DNA of 64,000 bases from an uncultured Bacteroidales bacterium (GTDB lineage: Bacteria; Bacteroidota; Bacteroidia; Bacteroidales; UBA932). A model generated the notes under the pieces. It ran no database searches, was not told the origin of the DNA, and saw nothing but the letters and a program-made list of their open reading frames with translations. Shown in pieces: positions 53,042 through 62,975 of the stretch (positions within the stretch are counted from its first letter, which is position 1; each line of letters starts with the position of its first letter). A program made the position numbers and the translations under genes. Where the stretch lies: positions 124,001-188,000 of the forward strand of contig ONJB01000004.1 in the NCBI GenBank assembly GCA_900318015.1. Direction: 5' to 3'.

Positions 53042-54892
53042 CTACTTCTTCGTCATCACGTTCGGAAGGGCGGTCTCAAGACCGGAATAGGACACGCCGG
53101 AGCGGGATCCGGTGGAGGTGGTGTACCGTCCATACCACCGGATGTTGTAGAAGTACGCCGGAGCGCCGGCGGAAGTGACGGCGCGCGGGGTCAGTTCCGC
53201 CGTCTGCCCGCCATCGGCCATCTTGGCCCGGGCAATGGTGTTGCCGACGCCGGAATTGTAGTACGTCTTGCCTTCGACATTCGTGTACTGGCCGGAGAGC
53301 AGGCCGTTCATCGTGCCACGGCTGCTGTCCTGCCACGTTACGGCCGTATTCTCATACACCTTGAAGACCATTTCCCGGGTCGCCGCATCGTAAGGGACGA
53401 TGGCGACGAAGGCGCCGGGGGCGCGGTCATCGGCGTTGAAGCCGGCGATGCCACTCACCTTGTAAGACTCTCCAGGGACGTTCTCGGTCACGATCCAGGT
53501 ATCGACCGCGTTGGCGCGAGGGACCGTCCACTCGCCCAGCCAGGCGTAATAGGCCAAGTCGGGCACAGCGATTTCGGCCACCTGATACTCGCCCGTGTAG
53601 AACTGGTTGTCACTGAAGGCTATCACCACGACATACGCGTCAGGCGAGACATTTTCCGCTTCGATCGTCGTCTCGCCCTTGCTCAGGCCCGCGTCGAAGT
53701 CAGGCAGCTCACCGCTGGCGACCTTGGCGAGGATGGCCTCGCGGGTTTCCATGGCAAAGGTGGAGAAAGCGTAGTCCTCGATGGAAGCGACGCTCGCCTT
53801 GTTCACGGCCGTGGCGATGTACTTGACATCCTCGAAGCCGGCCTTGGGCGTGATCGTGAACTGGTCGGTCTGGTCCGGATGGGCATAGGTGCCGCCCGCA
53901 TGGGCGATATCCCAGCCTTCGACCAGCGTCTTCTTCGGACCGCGGTCCGGAATGGCGACATCCATCACGACATACTGGCCCGTCGGATAGTTCTGGTCAT
54001 CGAAGAGGATGATGACGGCCGTGGCGGTGGAAGGAAGGTTCGTATACTCCTTGGCATCCGTCCCCTTGGAGAGGGTGACCACGCCCGACTCGACGGCAGC
54101 CTTCACCTCAGCCGCGGATTCCCGGATGTAGGTCGGGATGTCCTTGCCCAGCAGTTCGCTCGGATCTCCCAGCGCCCAGAAGTAAGGGGCCGAGGCCATC
54201 TCCGCCGGCGGCGTCACCGTGACCTCGTCGATCTGGTCCGGGAAGACGTATCGGCCGTCCGTATCCTCGGCCTTCCAGCCGGATACCGCGCCATAGGTGG
54301 GTTCCTGGATCACCCGGGCCGACCCGCTGTTGGAACCGGCCGTGTAGGTGACCGTCGCGACACGGGTGCCGAAGCCCTCGTGCTTGTCGACCGTCACATA
54401 GACGATGGGATTCTCCTCATCGAAGGAGATATGGACCCAGGGCTGGTCGGCCTTGACATCGACCGTCAGGTTGGTCGTATAGGGATAGGCGAACTGCCCT
54501 CCCCTGTTCGGGACTTCCATATCCGCGAGCTCCAGTCCGTCGAACACTTCGCCGTACTGAATGACGGCCGCGGTGACGCTCTCGGAACCGGACGTGATGG
54601 TCAGCTTGGCATAGCGGGACTGCTTCCCGCCATTGGTCGAGGCGGTCACGGAAACGGTGTTCCCGCTGACGGAAGCGCTGCACCAGGACTTGTCGGCTGT
54701 CACGCTCACGTTGGAGAGATTCACCTCCAGCGTCTCCGTGCCGCCGCCGGGCAGGAAGACCAGGTTGCTCTTGACGACCTGGAGTTCGGTCCGCCAGTCG
54801 ATGGTCTGCTCCGGCTCCTTGCGGCAGGAAACCGCCGCAAGGACCGCCAGGACAGAAAGCAATGCAATGGTAATGATTCTTTTCATGGCCAT
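53042..54892 (-). CDS. BACON-domain lipoprotein, 616 aa
   Basis: Signal peptide MKRIITIALLSVLAVLAAVSC (start may be the inner ATG at 54886), then two BACON-type domains: VSVTADKSWCSASVSGNTVS with YAKLTITSGSESVTAAVIQ, and VDVKADQPWVHISFDEENPI. Two longer beta-rich modules follow, each with a GWD/GWK opening and a Tyr/Phe-rich strand set (GWKAEDTDGRYVFPDQIDEV, GWDIAHAGGTYAHPDQTDQF). Last gene of the SusC/D-like operon; a surface glycan-binding role is inferred. Confidence 0.82.
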   Translation of the reverse strand: MAMKRIITIALLSVLAVLAAVSCRKEPEQTIDWRTELQVVKSNLVFLPGGGTETLEVNLSNVSVTADKSWCSASVSGNTVSVTASTNGGKQSRYAKLTITSGSESVTAAVIQYGEVFDGLELADMEVPNRGGQFAYPYTTNLTVDVKADQPWVHISFDEENPIVYVTVDKHEGFGTRVATVTYTAGSNSGSARVIQEPTYGAVSGWKAEDTDGRYVFPDQIDEVTVTPPAEMASAPYFWALGDPSELLGKDIPTYIRESAAEVKAAVESGVVTLSKGTDAKEYTNLPSTATAVIILFDDQNYPTGQYVVMDVAIPDRGPKKTLVEGWDIAHAGGTYAHPDQTDQFTITPKAGFEDVKYIATAVNKASVASIEDYAFSTFAMETREAILAKVASGELPDFDAGLSKGETTIEAENVSPDAYVVVIAFSDNQFYTGEYQVAEIAVPDLAYYAWLGEWTVPRANAVDTWIVTENVPGESYKVSGIAGFNADDRAPGAFVAIVPYDAATREMVFKVYENTAVTWQDSSRGTMNGLLSGQYTNVEGKTYYNSGVGNTIARAKMADGGQTAELTPRAVTSAGAPAYFYNIRWYGRYTTSTGSRSGVSYSGLETALPNVMTKK

Positions 54893-54899
54893 TCCTCCC

Positions 54900-56297
54900 C
54901 TATTTCTTGGTCATCGTCACCCAGAAGTGGGCATAGTACCGGTAATTGAACGGGAACCAGTCCTTGTAGGTATCGCTGCTCATCCAGCCGCCGGACGAAC
55001 CGGCCGGAGTCTGCATGATCAGGGCGAAACCGGTGATGGGCTGGGCCGCGGAGGCCGCGGGTCCGGTCGTGAACTTGAACACGTTCTTACCGGCCGCCGC
55101 CGAGGCTTCCTCATCGACATATCCCTTCATGCCGTAGTTGGTGCTTCTCCAGCCGGACCAGGTCACGCCCGTGCCCGCCGCGTTCGAACGCGCGAAGCAA
55201 GGCGCCCAGTAGATGGAGTTGCCGTTAGGTTCCCAGGTGCCGATGATCTGGCCCATGATGAAGATGTTGCCGGAAGCCAGGTCGTAGTTCACCTTGAGGT
55301 CGTACAGGTCGTTGACGCCCTTGAGGAGCATCGTCTTCTTGTACTCGTCCTGCACCAGGGACACCGGGACCGTCCGGGGGGCGGAGTAATAGGATTCGCC
55401 GCTGTCGTTGTACACCAGGTCATAATCGCCCAGCAGGTCGCTGTAGGAACGCCAGCCCGGGGGCAGCTGTCCCTTGAGGGAGACGGAGACGGGATCTCCG
55501 CTCACGCTCACAAGGCTCTGGGTGCTGTTGTCCCAGTCGAGGGCTTCCAGGGTATAGGAGCCGAGTTTGACGGGCTTGTAGAAGCGTACACCCCGGTCCG
55601 TGACCATGTAAGGAGCTTCCGCGGTAGTCTCGCTGCCGGTGAGCGTCAGGGTCGCCCAGCGGGAGCCGACGTCCATGTAAGCGGTGGCCGCTTCCCCGCC
55701 GATGGTGCCGGCGAAGCTGCTGACGAAAATGTCTTCGGCATTCTGGGCCGCCTTCTCGATGAAGGTCTCCGGGGACTCGTCCAGCGGATACATCAGGATC
55801 TTGTTGCCGCTCCGCTTGCCCTTCAGGACCACTTCCTCGGGCTTCGCGCTCATGACGATGAACTCGAAGTCGCCCTTGTAGGCCTGGTACAGGCCGCTTT
55901 CCCCGTACAGGTTCTTGGAAGAGCCGGAAGGGGTCGCGAAATAGTGGAAGGCATAGTTGTTCGTGTCGAAGGAGAGGACCGGACCGTCGTCGTTGGTCAT
56001 CTTGTAGAGAGACGTGGACGACCCGTAGAACACTTCGCTCCAGACCGTCACGGATTCATTGTCGAATTTGAGAGCATACATGTATCCGCCGTAATCCTGG
56101 TTGGGATGGGGATAATAGTACATTTTCCAACCGTTCGATGCGGAGGTGAGCACTTTCTGCGCATTGTCCATCGCCTCTTTCACGCGGAGCGAGGCCGACT
56201 TGTCGAAGATATGCTCCTCGTCCTTCACGCAGGAAGAGATGACGAAGGCGGACAGGACCGCGGTCGCCAAGATCGGTATTATTCTTTTCATACGCAT
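54900..56297 (-). CDS. DUF4302 lipoprotein, 465 aa
   Basis: Lipoprotein signal MKRIIPILATAVLSAFVISS with Cys just after (a second ATG two codons inside the frame is an alternative start). The mature start KDEEHIFDKSASLRVKEAM and SNGWKMYYYPHPNQDYGGYM match DUF4302, a family found only in Bacteroidota uptake loci. The GNKILMYPLDESP and MTVEFVLK-like middle has no known activity. It stands between a zinc metallohydrolase and a BACON lipoprotein in the SusC/D operon and presumably helps to capture the same nutrient. Confidence 0.85.
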   Translation of the reverse strand: MRMKRIIPILATAVLSAFVISSCVKDEEHIFDKSASLRVKEAMDNAQKVLTSASNGWKMYYYPHPNQDYGGYMYALKFDNESVTVWSEVFYGSSTSLYKMTNDDGPVLSFDTNNYAFHYFATPSGSSKNLYGESGLYQAYKGDFEFIVMSAKPEEVVLKGKRSGNKILMYPLDESPETFIEKAAQNAEDIFVSSFAGTIGGEAATAYMDVGSRWATLTLTGSETTAEAPYMVTDRGVRFYKPVKLGSYTLEALDWDNSTQSLVSVSGDPVSVSLKGQLPPGWRSYSDLLGDYDLVYNDSGESYYSAPRTVPVSLVQDEYKKTMLLKGVNDLYDLKVNYDLASGNIFIMGQIIGTWEPNGNSIYWAPCFARSNAAGTGVTWSGWRSTNYGMKGYVDEEASAAAGKNVFKFTTGPAASAAQPITGFALIMQTPAGSSGGWMSSDTYKDWFPFNYRYYAHFWVTMTKK

Positions 56298-56309
56298 AAC
56301 CTTGTTGGA

Positions 56310-57302
56310 TTAGTTGACGTCAAGGGAGGTCAGGTCCACATCGCCCGCGACGACGTCCGCCTGGCGGCGGAGCACCGCGGCGCGGAGCTGGTCGATGTCG
56401 ATGTTGAAGGTATCCGCCATGTACTTGCGCACCTGGGCGAGCTTGGCGAGGATCAGCTGGTCCCCGTTGAAATGCTGGCCCACTTCCAGGTTGGGGAAGG
56501 AGACCTTGAATTCATCGCTCTTCACATCCGCCTCGGTCACCTCCCGGCCAGCCGCTGCCAGCCAGCCCTGCACGGTCTCGTCCGTATTGGTGACATAGAG
56601 GGAGAGGCATTCGGCGAAGTCTTCCCGGTCGGAATGCTGGGCGTACGTGGAGAGGAAACCGCGCTGTCGGTAGAAGGAGCCATAGGCGGAAGTGTTCCAG
56701 GACTCCGTCACGTAGGACGTGGGCGTCACCTGGGTGAACTCGACGGGGAAATCCTTCGTCTGGTTCAGGATGTGCGTGAACTCGTGATGGATGGTCTTGA
56801 TGTAGAAGTGGTTCAGGGCCGAGGCCGGGTCGTTGTAACCCTGGTAGCCGCCGGTCAGGACCTGGGGCAGGTAGTTCAGGCCGGACAGGAGGATCTTCTT
56901 GCCGCCTTCGGCGGTACCCAGGATGTAGGTACCGTTGTTCTTGTACTCCCACTCGCCGATGTAGAAGAATTCCTTCGGGAAATACTTCTGGGTGAACCGG
57001 ACACCGCCCACCTCGTCATAGGTGTCGATGCACAGGTACTTCACCAGGTGGGCCATCACGATGGAGCAGTCCAGCCGGGCCGGGATCGTCCAGTAGTTGA
57101 GATCCGACTCGTTGCTCTCGTAGCGGTACTTCACGAGGATGTTGTAGGGCGTCACATAATTGGCGTCCAGCCACTTGTCGAAGTCATTCTGCGTCCGCTG
57201 GTCGAGCGTGATCACGCTCACCGGGTCGAGGACCTCTTCCCGGCAGGAAACGAGCGCCAAGGATGCCGCCAGGACAAAAAGGACAGGATATATTCTTTTC
57301 AT
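56310..57302 (-). CDS. Substrate import-associated zinc metallohydrolase lipoprotein, 330 aa
   Basis: Lipobox at MKRIYPVLFVLAASLALVSC (Cys20). The zinc motif HEFTH is at residues 173-177 (TIHHEFTHILNQ), with a downstream Glu in FAECLSLYV as third ligand candidate. The protein matches the lipoprotein family that accompanies SusC/SusD pairs and is called substrate import-associated zinc metallohydrolase. It probably trims a peptide or glycopeptide at the cell surface. It lies 12 bases after the SusD-like gene. Confidence 0.9.
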   Translation of the reverse strand: MKRIYPVLFVLAASLALVSCREEVLDPVSVITLDQRTQNDFDKWLDANYVTPYNILVKYRYESNESDLNYWTIPARLDCSIVMAHLVKYLCIDTYDEVGGVRFTQKYFPKEFFYIGEWEYKNNGTYILGTAEGGKKILLSGLNYLPQVLTGGYQGYNDPASALNHFYIKTIHHEFTHILNQTKDFPVEFTQVTPTSYVTESWNTSAYGSFYRQRGFLSTYAQHSDREDFAECLSLYVTNTDETVQGWLAAAGREVTEADVKSDEFKVSFPNLEVGQHFNGDQLILAKLAQVRKYMADTFNIDIDQLRAAVLRRQADVVAGDVDLTSLDVN

Positions 57303-57314
57303 GGCCGTGCGTTT

Positions 57315-58901
57315 TTAGCGTTTGTTGGGTTCAAAACCCGCATCACGGGATTTCAGGGGAATCTGGACCGCGCGACGCAGGTCGTCCGGGCCCATCGTGT
57401 CGGTGATCTCCACCACGTCGCCGTTGGAATTGACCGCGCGGCGATAGATGGTGATGCCGTAGCGCTTGATGTCGAACCAGCGCATGCCCTGACCCATGGT
57501 CTCGGTCCGGCGGCAGTTCAACAGCAGATGGATCATGCTCTCCTGCAGGGTGCCCTTGTCCACGACGATCGGCTTGCGGGGCGCAAGCTCCTTCTTCTGC
57601 GTAGGCTGGTCCCACTGGTAGTAATCCATGTTGGAGTAGAAATCGTGCACCATGTCCAGCGTCATCTCCACCTTGTCCACGTACATGTTGTCGGCCCAGA
57701 GGTTCAGGTCCTCGAGGGCTTCGTCATACCGTTTGAGGAGGATGAGGGCTTCGGCGCGGTCCAGGAGGGTCTGGTCGGCCGTGAAGCAAGGATAGACGGT
57801 GTGGCGGTAGCCGATGCCGGCCACCGGGTCGGTGTACTCGAACTCGTAGTCGATCTTCCAGAAGATCGGATAGCGGAGCATGCCCACCGGGTACGTGCGG
57901 GGACGCCAGATGAAGGCGGACTCCGTCAGCATCGTCCGGTTCCAGGGAACCGGGGCGAGGAAGCTTTCGGTCTGGGCGATGTACTCCGTGAAGGCGTAAT
58001 GCTTGTTGCTGCCGGAATAGTTGCCCCAGAACAGGCCCATGTTGGAATAGCCGGTCATCATCAGGAAGTTCGCCTTCTGGTCCGTGCTGTTGTAGGCGAG
58101 CCGGGCCGTGCCGATTTCCGAGTAGTTGGCCTGCAGGTCGGCATAGTCGCGGAGGAAGGTCTTGGGCGTGTCGCCCAGGCAGTCCGTCGCATACTTGACG
58201 GCCTTTTCGTACTGACCGTAATACAGGTAGAACCGGGCGGCGAACGCCAGGGCGGCCTGCTTGTTGAAATGGTACTTCGGGACGTCGTAGTTGTCCCCGA
58301 CATACTTCAGGCCTTCCTGGATGTCCTCGTCGATCCGGCTGTAGACCTGGGCGACATTGCCGCGGTCATACTTCGGGTTCAGGCCCTGTTCCGGCTTGTC
58401 CATGTAGGGCAGGCCCTGGTCGGAGACGCTGGTTTCCTCGTTGTACTGGAGGCAGAAGACATTGACCAGGATGAAATGGGCATAGGCGCGGGCCAGCAGG
58501 GCTTCGCCATAGGATTCGGACAGCTCGGGATTGGACGGACCGCCCATTTCCTCGATGGCTTCCAGGGCCTGGTTCGCGGCGCCGATGGCCATCCAGAAGG
58601 AGGACCAGATGTTCTCCTCGGAATCGTTGCCGGTCTCGGAGACATCCTCCCAGCGCCAGATCTGCTGGTAGAGGCGGCCGGCCTCGGCGGTCACGACCGC
58701 GCGGTTGTTGTCCATGTTGTCGGAGAGAAGCTCCGTCACCATGGAGTAGATATGGTCCGAATAGGCGGCGCCGAGCAGCGCTTTCACCTTCTCGGGCGAA
58801 TCGATCTCGGTCCGGTTATCCGGCATCGTGTCCAGGAACTTGTCGCAGGCAACCAGACTTGCAAGGGCGGCTACGGCCGCAATGATGTATTTGTGCTTCA
58901 T
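57315..58901 (-). CDS. SusD/RagB-like nutrient-binding lipoprotein, 528 aa
   Basis: Signal peptide MKHKYIIAAVAALASLVAC (Cys19), then CDKFLDTMPDNRTEIDSPEK, the standard SusD start. The TPR-rich SusD body includes WMAIGAANQALEAIEEMG, LLARAYAHFILVNVFCLQYN, and the C-terminal RRTETMGQGMRWFDIKRYG. It acts as the lid of the SusC-like transporter encoded 16 bases upstream. A following metallohydrolase suggests a peptide or glycopeptide substrate. Confidence 0.94.
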   Translation of the reverse strand: MKHKYIIAAVAALASLVACDKFLDTMPDNRTEIDSPEKVKALLGAAYSDHIYSMVTELLSDNMDNNRAVVTAEAGRLYQQIWRWEDVSETGNDSEENIWSSFWMAIGAANQALEAIEEMGGPSNPELSESYGEALLARAYAHFILVNVFCLQYNEETSVSDQGLPYMDKPEQGLNPKYDRGNVAQVYSRIDEDIQEGLKYVGDNYDVPKYHFNKQAALAFAARFYLYYGQYEKAVKYATDCLGDTPKTFLRDYADLQANYSEIGTARLAYNSTDQKANFLMMTGYSNMGLFWGNYSGSNKHYAFTEYIAQTESFLAPVPWNRTMLTESAFIWRPRTYPVGMLRYPIFWKIDYEFEYTDPVAGIGYRHTVYPCFTADQTLLDRAEALILLKRYDEALEDLNLWADNMYVDKVEMTLDMVHDFYSNMDYYQWDQPTQKKELAPRKPIVVDKGTLQESMIHLLLNCRRTETMGQGMRWFDIKRYGITIYRRAVNSNGDVVEITDTMGPDDLRRAVQIPLKSRDAGFEPNKR

Positions 58902-58917
58902 AAGTCAGGTCTTTTGA

Positions 58918-61900
58918 TTATTCGACGATACATACGGCGACGCGGTTGGACTCCGGAGAGGCGCTGGCGTTGCGGTCGCCGCCGAGATGTTCGATAGAGA
59001 TGCGGCTGGCGTCGATTCCGCCGGACTGCAGCATGGAGGCGACAGCCTGGGCGCGCTCGCGGGAAAGCCGGTCATTGATTTCGCTCGTGCCGGTGCCGCT
59101 GTCGGCGAAGCCTTTGATGACGATCTTCGCCTTGGGGTTGTCGGTGAGGAGCTGGCAGATGCGGCCCAGCTTGAAGGCCTCTTCCGGACGGAGTTCGGAC
59201 TTGCCGATCAGGAAGAACAGGTCATCCGAATAGATGTCCTTGAGCGTGGACGCGGGAACTTCCTTGACCACTTCCTTGACGACTTCCTTCTCGACCACCT
59301 TCTCGACGACCTTTTCCACGACCTTCTCGACCACTTCCGTGCTCGGGACGAAGGCGGGAGCGGCCGGGGCGGCCTTCTTCGAACCGCCGCCGAGACCGAG
59401 CTTCAGGGTGAGGGTGAACTGCTTCGGGACCGGGACGGCGACACCGCCGGTGTTGAAGAATTCAGGATCCTGGCCGTTCAGCTTCTTGTCGGCATACAGG
59501 AGGCAGAGGTTCGTGGCCTGCAGCTTGAGGGACATCGAAGCGAAGGAGATCGCTTCGGCCCAGCGCTTCGGCAGGTCGTAGCTCAGGGAGACTTCCTTCA
59601 GACGGACGAAGTCGCCCTTCGCGATGCGCTCCGTGGAGTAGTTGTACGCGTTGTAGGCGTGGCTGAGGGACGTATTGTTGTTGTTCTGGACACGGCTCGC
59701 GATGACGGGGATCGTGGTGAATTCCTCGTCGCCCGGGACCGCCCAGCGGTTGTTGAATTCCTTCGGCATGGAAGTCAGGTCGCTGTAGCGGGCCTTGAAG
59801 ACGGGATCCAGCCGGACCACGTTACCGAAGGAACCGGTGATGAACACGTTCAGGCGGAGGCCCTTCCACTCGAAGGTGTTGCCGATGGAAGCGACATCCG
59901 TCGGATCGGCCGTACCGGAGTACTCGAGGAAGGCGACGTTCGCCATGTCGGACGCGGAGGTCTGGAAATAGACGCCCGTGGTGGAGATGCTCTCCTTGAC
60001 CAGCTGATAGACGCCGTTCGCATCCTTCTCATACACCGCATCGGTGTCGCGGAAGGTCGGGAGACCCTCGTCGTTCAGGCCCATGAACGGGATGGAGAAG
60101 ATGGAATGGTTCTGGTAGCCTTCCAGCGCGAAGCCCGTGCCCCGGATCAGGTCGATGACCCGCTTGGTGGTGAGGAGCTTCGTCACGAGGTTCTTGGAAT
60201 GGGAGTAGATGAGGTTCGTCGTCCACTTGAAGTCGCGGGAGCGGATGTTCGTGGTCGTCAGGGACAGTTCGTAGCCGTTGGACTTCATCGCGGCGACGTT
60301 ACCGTATTTCTGGATCTGGCCGCCCACGCCCGGGGTGTTCGTGATGGCGATCAGGTCGTGGTTGTTGCGCCAGTAGACGTCACCCAGGAAATTGACGCGG
60401 TTGTCGAAGAAACCGAGTTCCACGCCCAGGTTGAGCTCATGCTTCTTTTCGAAGGTGAGATCCGGGTTGGCCAGGTCGTCGATGAACAGGATGGTCTCCT
60501 TGTCGAAAGCGGACGGGCGCCAGCGGTTCGTGGCCGCGATGACCACGTTGGAGTTGGTCACCCAGGACGGGCCGCTTTCCGCCGTCAGGGAGTAGGAAGC
60601 CTTGAGGGCGGCGTGCGACAGGTAAGGCTGGAGCGGACGCATCCACTTCTCGTCGCTGATGTTCCAGCGGCCGGACACGTTCCAGGTCGGGAGCCAGCGG
60701 GCGGACCGGGACTTGCCCAGGCGGTTGGAACCCTCGTACCGGATGGTGCCGTTCAAGCTGTAACGGCCCTTGTAGGCGTAGGTGCCGGTGGCGAAGAACG
60801 CCGCCTGGCGGCCGTGGGTGTTGCCCATCGTGAAGTACTGGGTGTTCTCCTCCGCGCCCTTCTTGAAGATGCGGTAGTCGTAGTTGGCGATTTCACCCAT
60901 CGAGTACTGCATGCCCCAGCCGCGGAACCAGATCTCGTGACGGTCCACGGAGTTGATTTCCATACCGCCGTAGCCGTTGATCATGTGGTTGCCGAAGTTC
61001 TCGGTGAAGTTGCCGGACAGACGGATGTCCCAGCCCTTCATCTTGTTGGAAGTGCTCTGGTAGATACCGCCATAGGGCAGGACCGTCACCGGGAGGGCGA
61101 ACTTCACGTCCGGGTCGGTGTAGAGGAAGGAGTTGTTGTCCCGGATGGTCGTCGTGTAGGCGGCACGGTAGGCCTGGGCCTGGTTGGAGCCGTCCAGGAT
61201 GTAGTGCTCACGCGAAGTGCCCGCATACTTGTAGGCCGCGAGGGCGGACAGTTCAAACTGCCGGAACACTTTCCACTTGAGTTCTCCCTGTACGCGGATG
61301 TTCGTCACGTCCAGGTCCAGGTAGTTGTTCTCGAGTTCGTTCATGATGTTGAACGGCGCGTAGTTCCGGGTGTAGAACTCGTCCGGATCCAGGGCGCGGG
61401 AGGTGTTCAGCGCGTAGGAGTACGGGTTGATGTCGAAGTCACGCTTCACTTCACCGGAGACGGTATCCAGCGAGGAGCCGAGGGTACCCGGCGCACGCTG
61501 CGTACGGTAGGAAGCGTTTCCGATCAGGTTCAGGGAGACGTTCTCGAACAGCCGGTACGTGGCGTTGATGTTCGAGGTGAAACGCCGGACGGCGCTCTGC
61601 AGGGTCCAGCCCGGGTCGTCCATCACGGAGAGGGATGCGTAGTAGTTGCCCGCATCCGTACCGCCCGCCATGGAGACGGAGTGGTTATGCTGGATGTTGT
61701 AGGTGAACAGCCGGTCGAACCAGTCCGTGTTGCGGTACTCGGCCGCGCGGAGATAGGCGGCCTTGGCGGCGTCGGTGTTCGGCAGGCCGAACTGGCCGCT
61801 GGTCTCGTCGAACTGGGTGATGAGCTGGTACATCTTGCCGTAGACACCGCTGTCGGAGGCGTTGGCCGTACCGGCATACTGCAGGAAACCCTTCTGCTCC

Positions 61901-62778
61901 AGTTCCTGGTAGATGGACATCTGGTCCTGGGAGTTCATGATGTTGAACTCGGAATACATGGGCTTCAGACGGACCGTGTATTCCCCCGTGTAGGTGAGGC
62001 TGGTGTGACCCGCCTTACCCTTCTTGGTCGTGATGACGATAACGCCCGCCATCGCGCGCGCACCGTAGATGGAAGTCGCGGAACCGTCCTTGAGGATGTC
62101 GAAACTCTCGATATCCTCGGAGTTGAGACCGGCGATCGCGGACGAGATCAGGGTGTTGGCGTCACCGGAGCTGAGGTCTTCCGCATCGATGTCGACGACA
62201 TCTTCCATGATCACGCCGTCCACGACCCACAGCGGCTTGGAGGAGCCGTAGATGGAGGTCGCGCCGCGGACGCGGATCTTCGGGGCGGTACCGAACGTAC
62301 CGGAAACGTTCTGGACCGTGACACCGGCTACGCGGCCTTCCAGGGAGCGGGAGATATCCGCCATACCGCTGATCTTGGTGTCGTCGGCGTCCAGCTTGAC
62401 GGTGGAACCCGTGAACAGGCGGCGGTCCACCGAGGTCATACCGGTCACGACGGCCTGTTCTAGGACCTCGGAATCCGGTTGGAGGGCGATGCGGACGTTG
62501 TCGCGCACGGGAACTGTCTGTTCCTCGAAGCCCAGGAACGAGACCACGAGGTTCTTCGCGGTCTGCGGCACCTTGTCCAGGACAAAGTTACCGTCCAGGT
62601 CTGTCATGGTTCCGACCGAGCTGGCGCCCTCCACGTACACGTAGGCGCCCGTCACCGGTTCTCCGTCATCGGCGGAGACGACCGTACCGCGGACCACCCG
62701 TGTCTGCGCGGAGGCGGTCACCATGCCGAGAAGGAGGGAACCTGCACAGAGCAGATAGGTTAACAGTTTGGTTCTCAT
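58918..62778 (-). CDS. SusC-like TonB-dependent transporter fused to OmpA domain, 1286 aa
   Basis: Signal peptide MRTKLLTYLLCAGSLLLGMV, a carboxypeptidase-regulatory-like domain (RGTVVSADDGEPVTGAYVYV), a plug (IRVRGATSIYGSSKPLWVVD, SFDILKDGSATSIYGARAM) and a long barrel follow. After the barrel end (about residue 1130) come an Ala/Pro segment, a VEKV/VVKE repeat linker (1145-1175), and an OmpA-type domain (about 1180-1286: IKGFADSGTGTSEINDRLSR, RAQAVASMLQSGGIDASRIS). OmpA domains bind peptidoglycan; SusC proteins normally end at the barrel. The ATG at 62778 is preferred for its signal peptide. Confidence 0.93.
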   Translation of the reverse strand: MRTKLLTYLLCAGSLLLGMVTASAQTRVVRGTVVSADDGEPVTGAYVYVEGASSVGTMTDLDGNFVLDKVPQTAKNLVVSFLGFEEQTVPVRDNVRIALQPDSEVLEQAVVTGMTSVDRRLFTGSTVKLDADDTKISGMADISRSLEGRVAGVTVQNVSGTFGTAPKIRVRGATSIYGSSKPLWVVDGVIMEDVVDIDAEDLSSGDANTLISSAIAGLNSEDIESFDILKDGSATSIYGARAMAGVIVITTKKGKAGHTSLTYTGEYTVRLKPMYSEFNIMNSQDQMSIYQELEQKGFLQYAGTANASDSGVYGKMYQLITQFDETSGQFGLPNTDAAKAAYLRAAEYRNTDWFDRLFTYNIQHNHSVSMAGGTDAGNYYASLSVMDDPGWTLQSAVRRFTSNINATYRLFENVSLNLIGNASYRTQRAPGTLGSSLDTVSGEVKRDFDINPYSYALNTSRALDPDEFYTRNYAPFNIMNELENNYLDLDVTNIRVQGELKWKVFRQFELSALAAYKYAGTSREHYILDGSNQAQAYRAAYTTTIRDNNSFLYTDPDVKFALPVTVLPYGGIYQSTSNKMKGWDIRLSGNFTENFGNHMINGYGGMEINSVDRHEIWFRGWGMQYSMGEIANYDYRIFKKGAEENTQYFTMGNTHGRQAAFFATGTYAYKGRYSLNGTIRYEGSNRLGKSRSARWLPTWNVSGRWNISDEKWMRPLQPYLSHAALKASYSLTAESGPSWVTNSNVVIAATNRWRPSAFDKETILFIDDLANPDLTFEKKHELNLGVELGFFDNRVNFLGDVYWRNNHDLIAITNTPGVGGQIQKYGNVAAMKSNGYELSLTTTNIRSRDFKWTTNLIYSHSKNLVTKLLTTKRVIDLIRGTGFALEGYQNHSIFSIPFMGLNDEGLPTFRDTDAVYEKDANGVYQLVKESISTTGVYFQTSASDMANVAFLEYSGTADPTDVASIGNTFEWKGLRLNVFITGSFGNVVRLDPVFKARYSDLTSMPKEFNNRWAVPGDEEFTTIPVIASRVQNNNNTSLSHAYNAYNYSTERIAKGDFVRLKEVSLSYDLPKRWAEAISFASMSLKLQATNLCLLYADKKLNGQDPEFFNTGGVAVPVPKQFTLTLKLGLGGGSKKAAPAAPAFVPSTEVVEKVVEKVVEKVVEKEVVKEVVKEVPASTLKDIYSDDLFFLIGKSELRPEEAFKLGRICQLLTDNPKAKIVIKGFADSGTGTSEINDRLSRERAQAVASMLQSGGIDASRISIEHLGGDRNASASPESNRVAVCIVE
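59234..59340 (-). repeat. Coding tandem repeat for VEKV/VVKE linker
   Basis: Short degenerate repeats of about 12 bases (coding V-E-K-V units) join the SusC barrel to the OmpA domain. Repeat-unit number could vary by slippage. Confidence 0.7.
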
Positions 62779-62915
62779 TAGATAAGGATTAGAAGAAAAT
62801 AACAGTTTTTTCAGGTTTCTTAAAGTGCTAATATACAATAAAATATTTTAATTATGCGAAAAAACCGTAAAAATTATTAATGATATCCGCTTCCCGGCCG
62901 CCTTCTTTTCACAAT
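62779..62915. other. A+T-rich region upstream of the SusC-like gene
   Basis: Contains a weak -7 candidate TATATTAG (minus strand, 62828-62835), one base off the consensus, with TTCG 21 bases upstream of it. No gene fits here. Confidence 0.35.
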
Positions 62916-62951
62916 AAAACAAAAATCGGGAGGGCTTTCTGCCCTCCCGAT
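62916..62951 (-). terminator. Terminator of 5'-nucleotidase unit
   Basis: Perfect 11-bp stem ATCGGGAGGGC / GCCCTCCCGAT (62925-62951) with loop TTTCT, followed on the minus strand by TTTTTGTTTT. Confidence 0.88.
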
Positions 62952-62975
62952 TGAAATCGGATTGGTCCGGATGGC

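Noticed and set aside
54633..58997. A 1454-codon plus-strand frame opposite the SusD, metallohydrolase and DUF4302 genes
   Set aside because: It crosses four real minus-strand genes with signal peptides and known motifs, and has no domain of its own.
59234..59340. Short regular repeats that could suggest a CRISPR array
   Set aside because: They are a coding VEKV/VVKE linker without spacers, and no cas genes are present.
58987..62463. An 1158-codon plus-strand frame opposite the SusC-like gene
   Set aside because: Antisense shadow of a well-supported transporter; composition is Val/Gly/Asp-rich without motifs.
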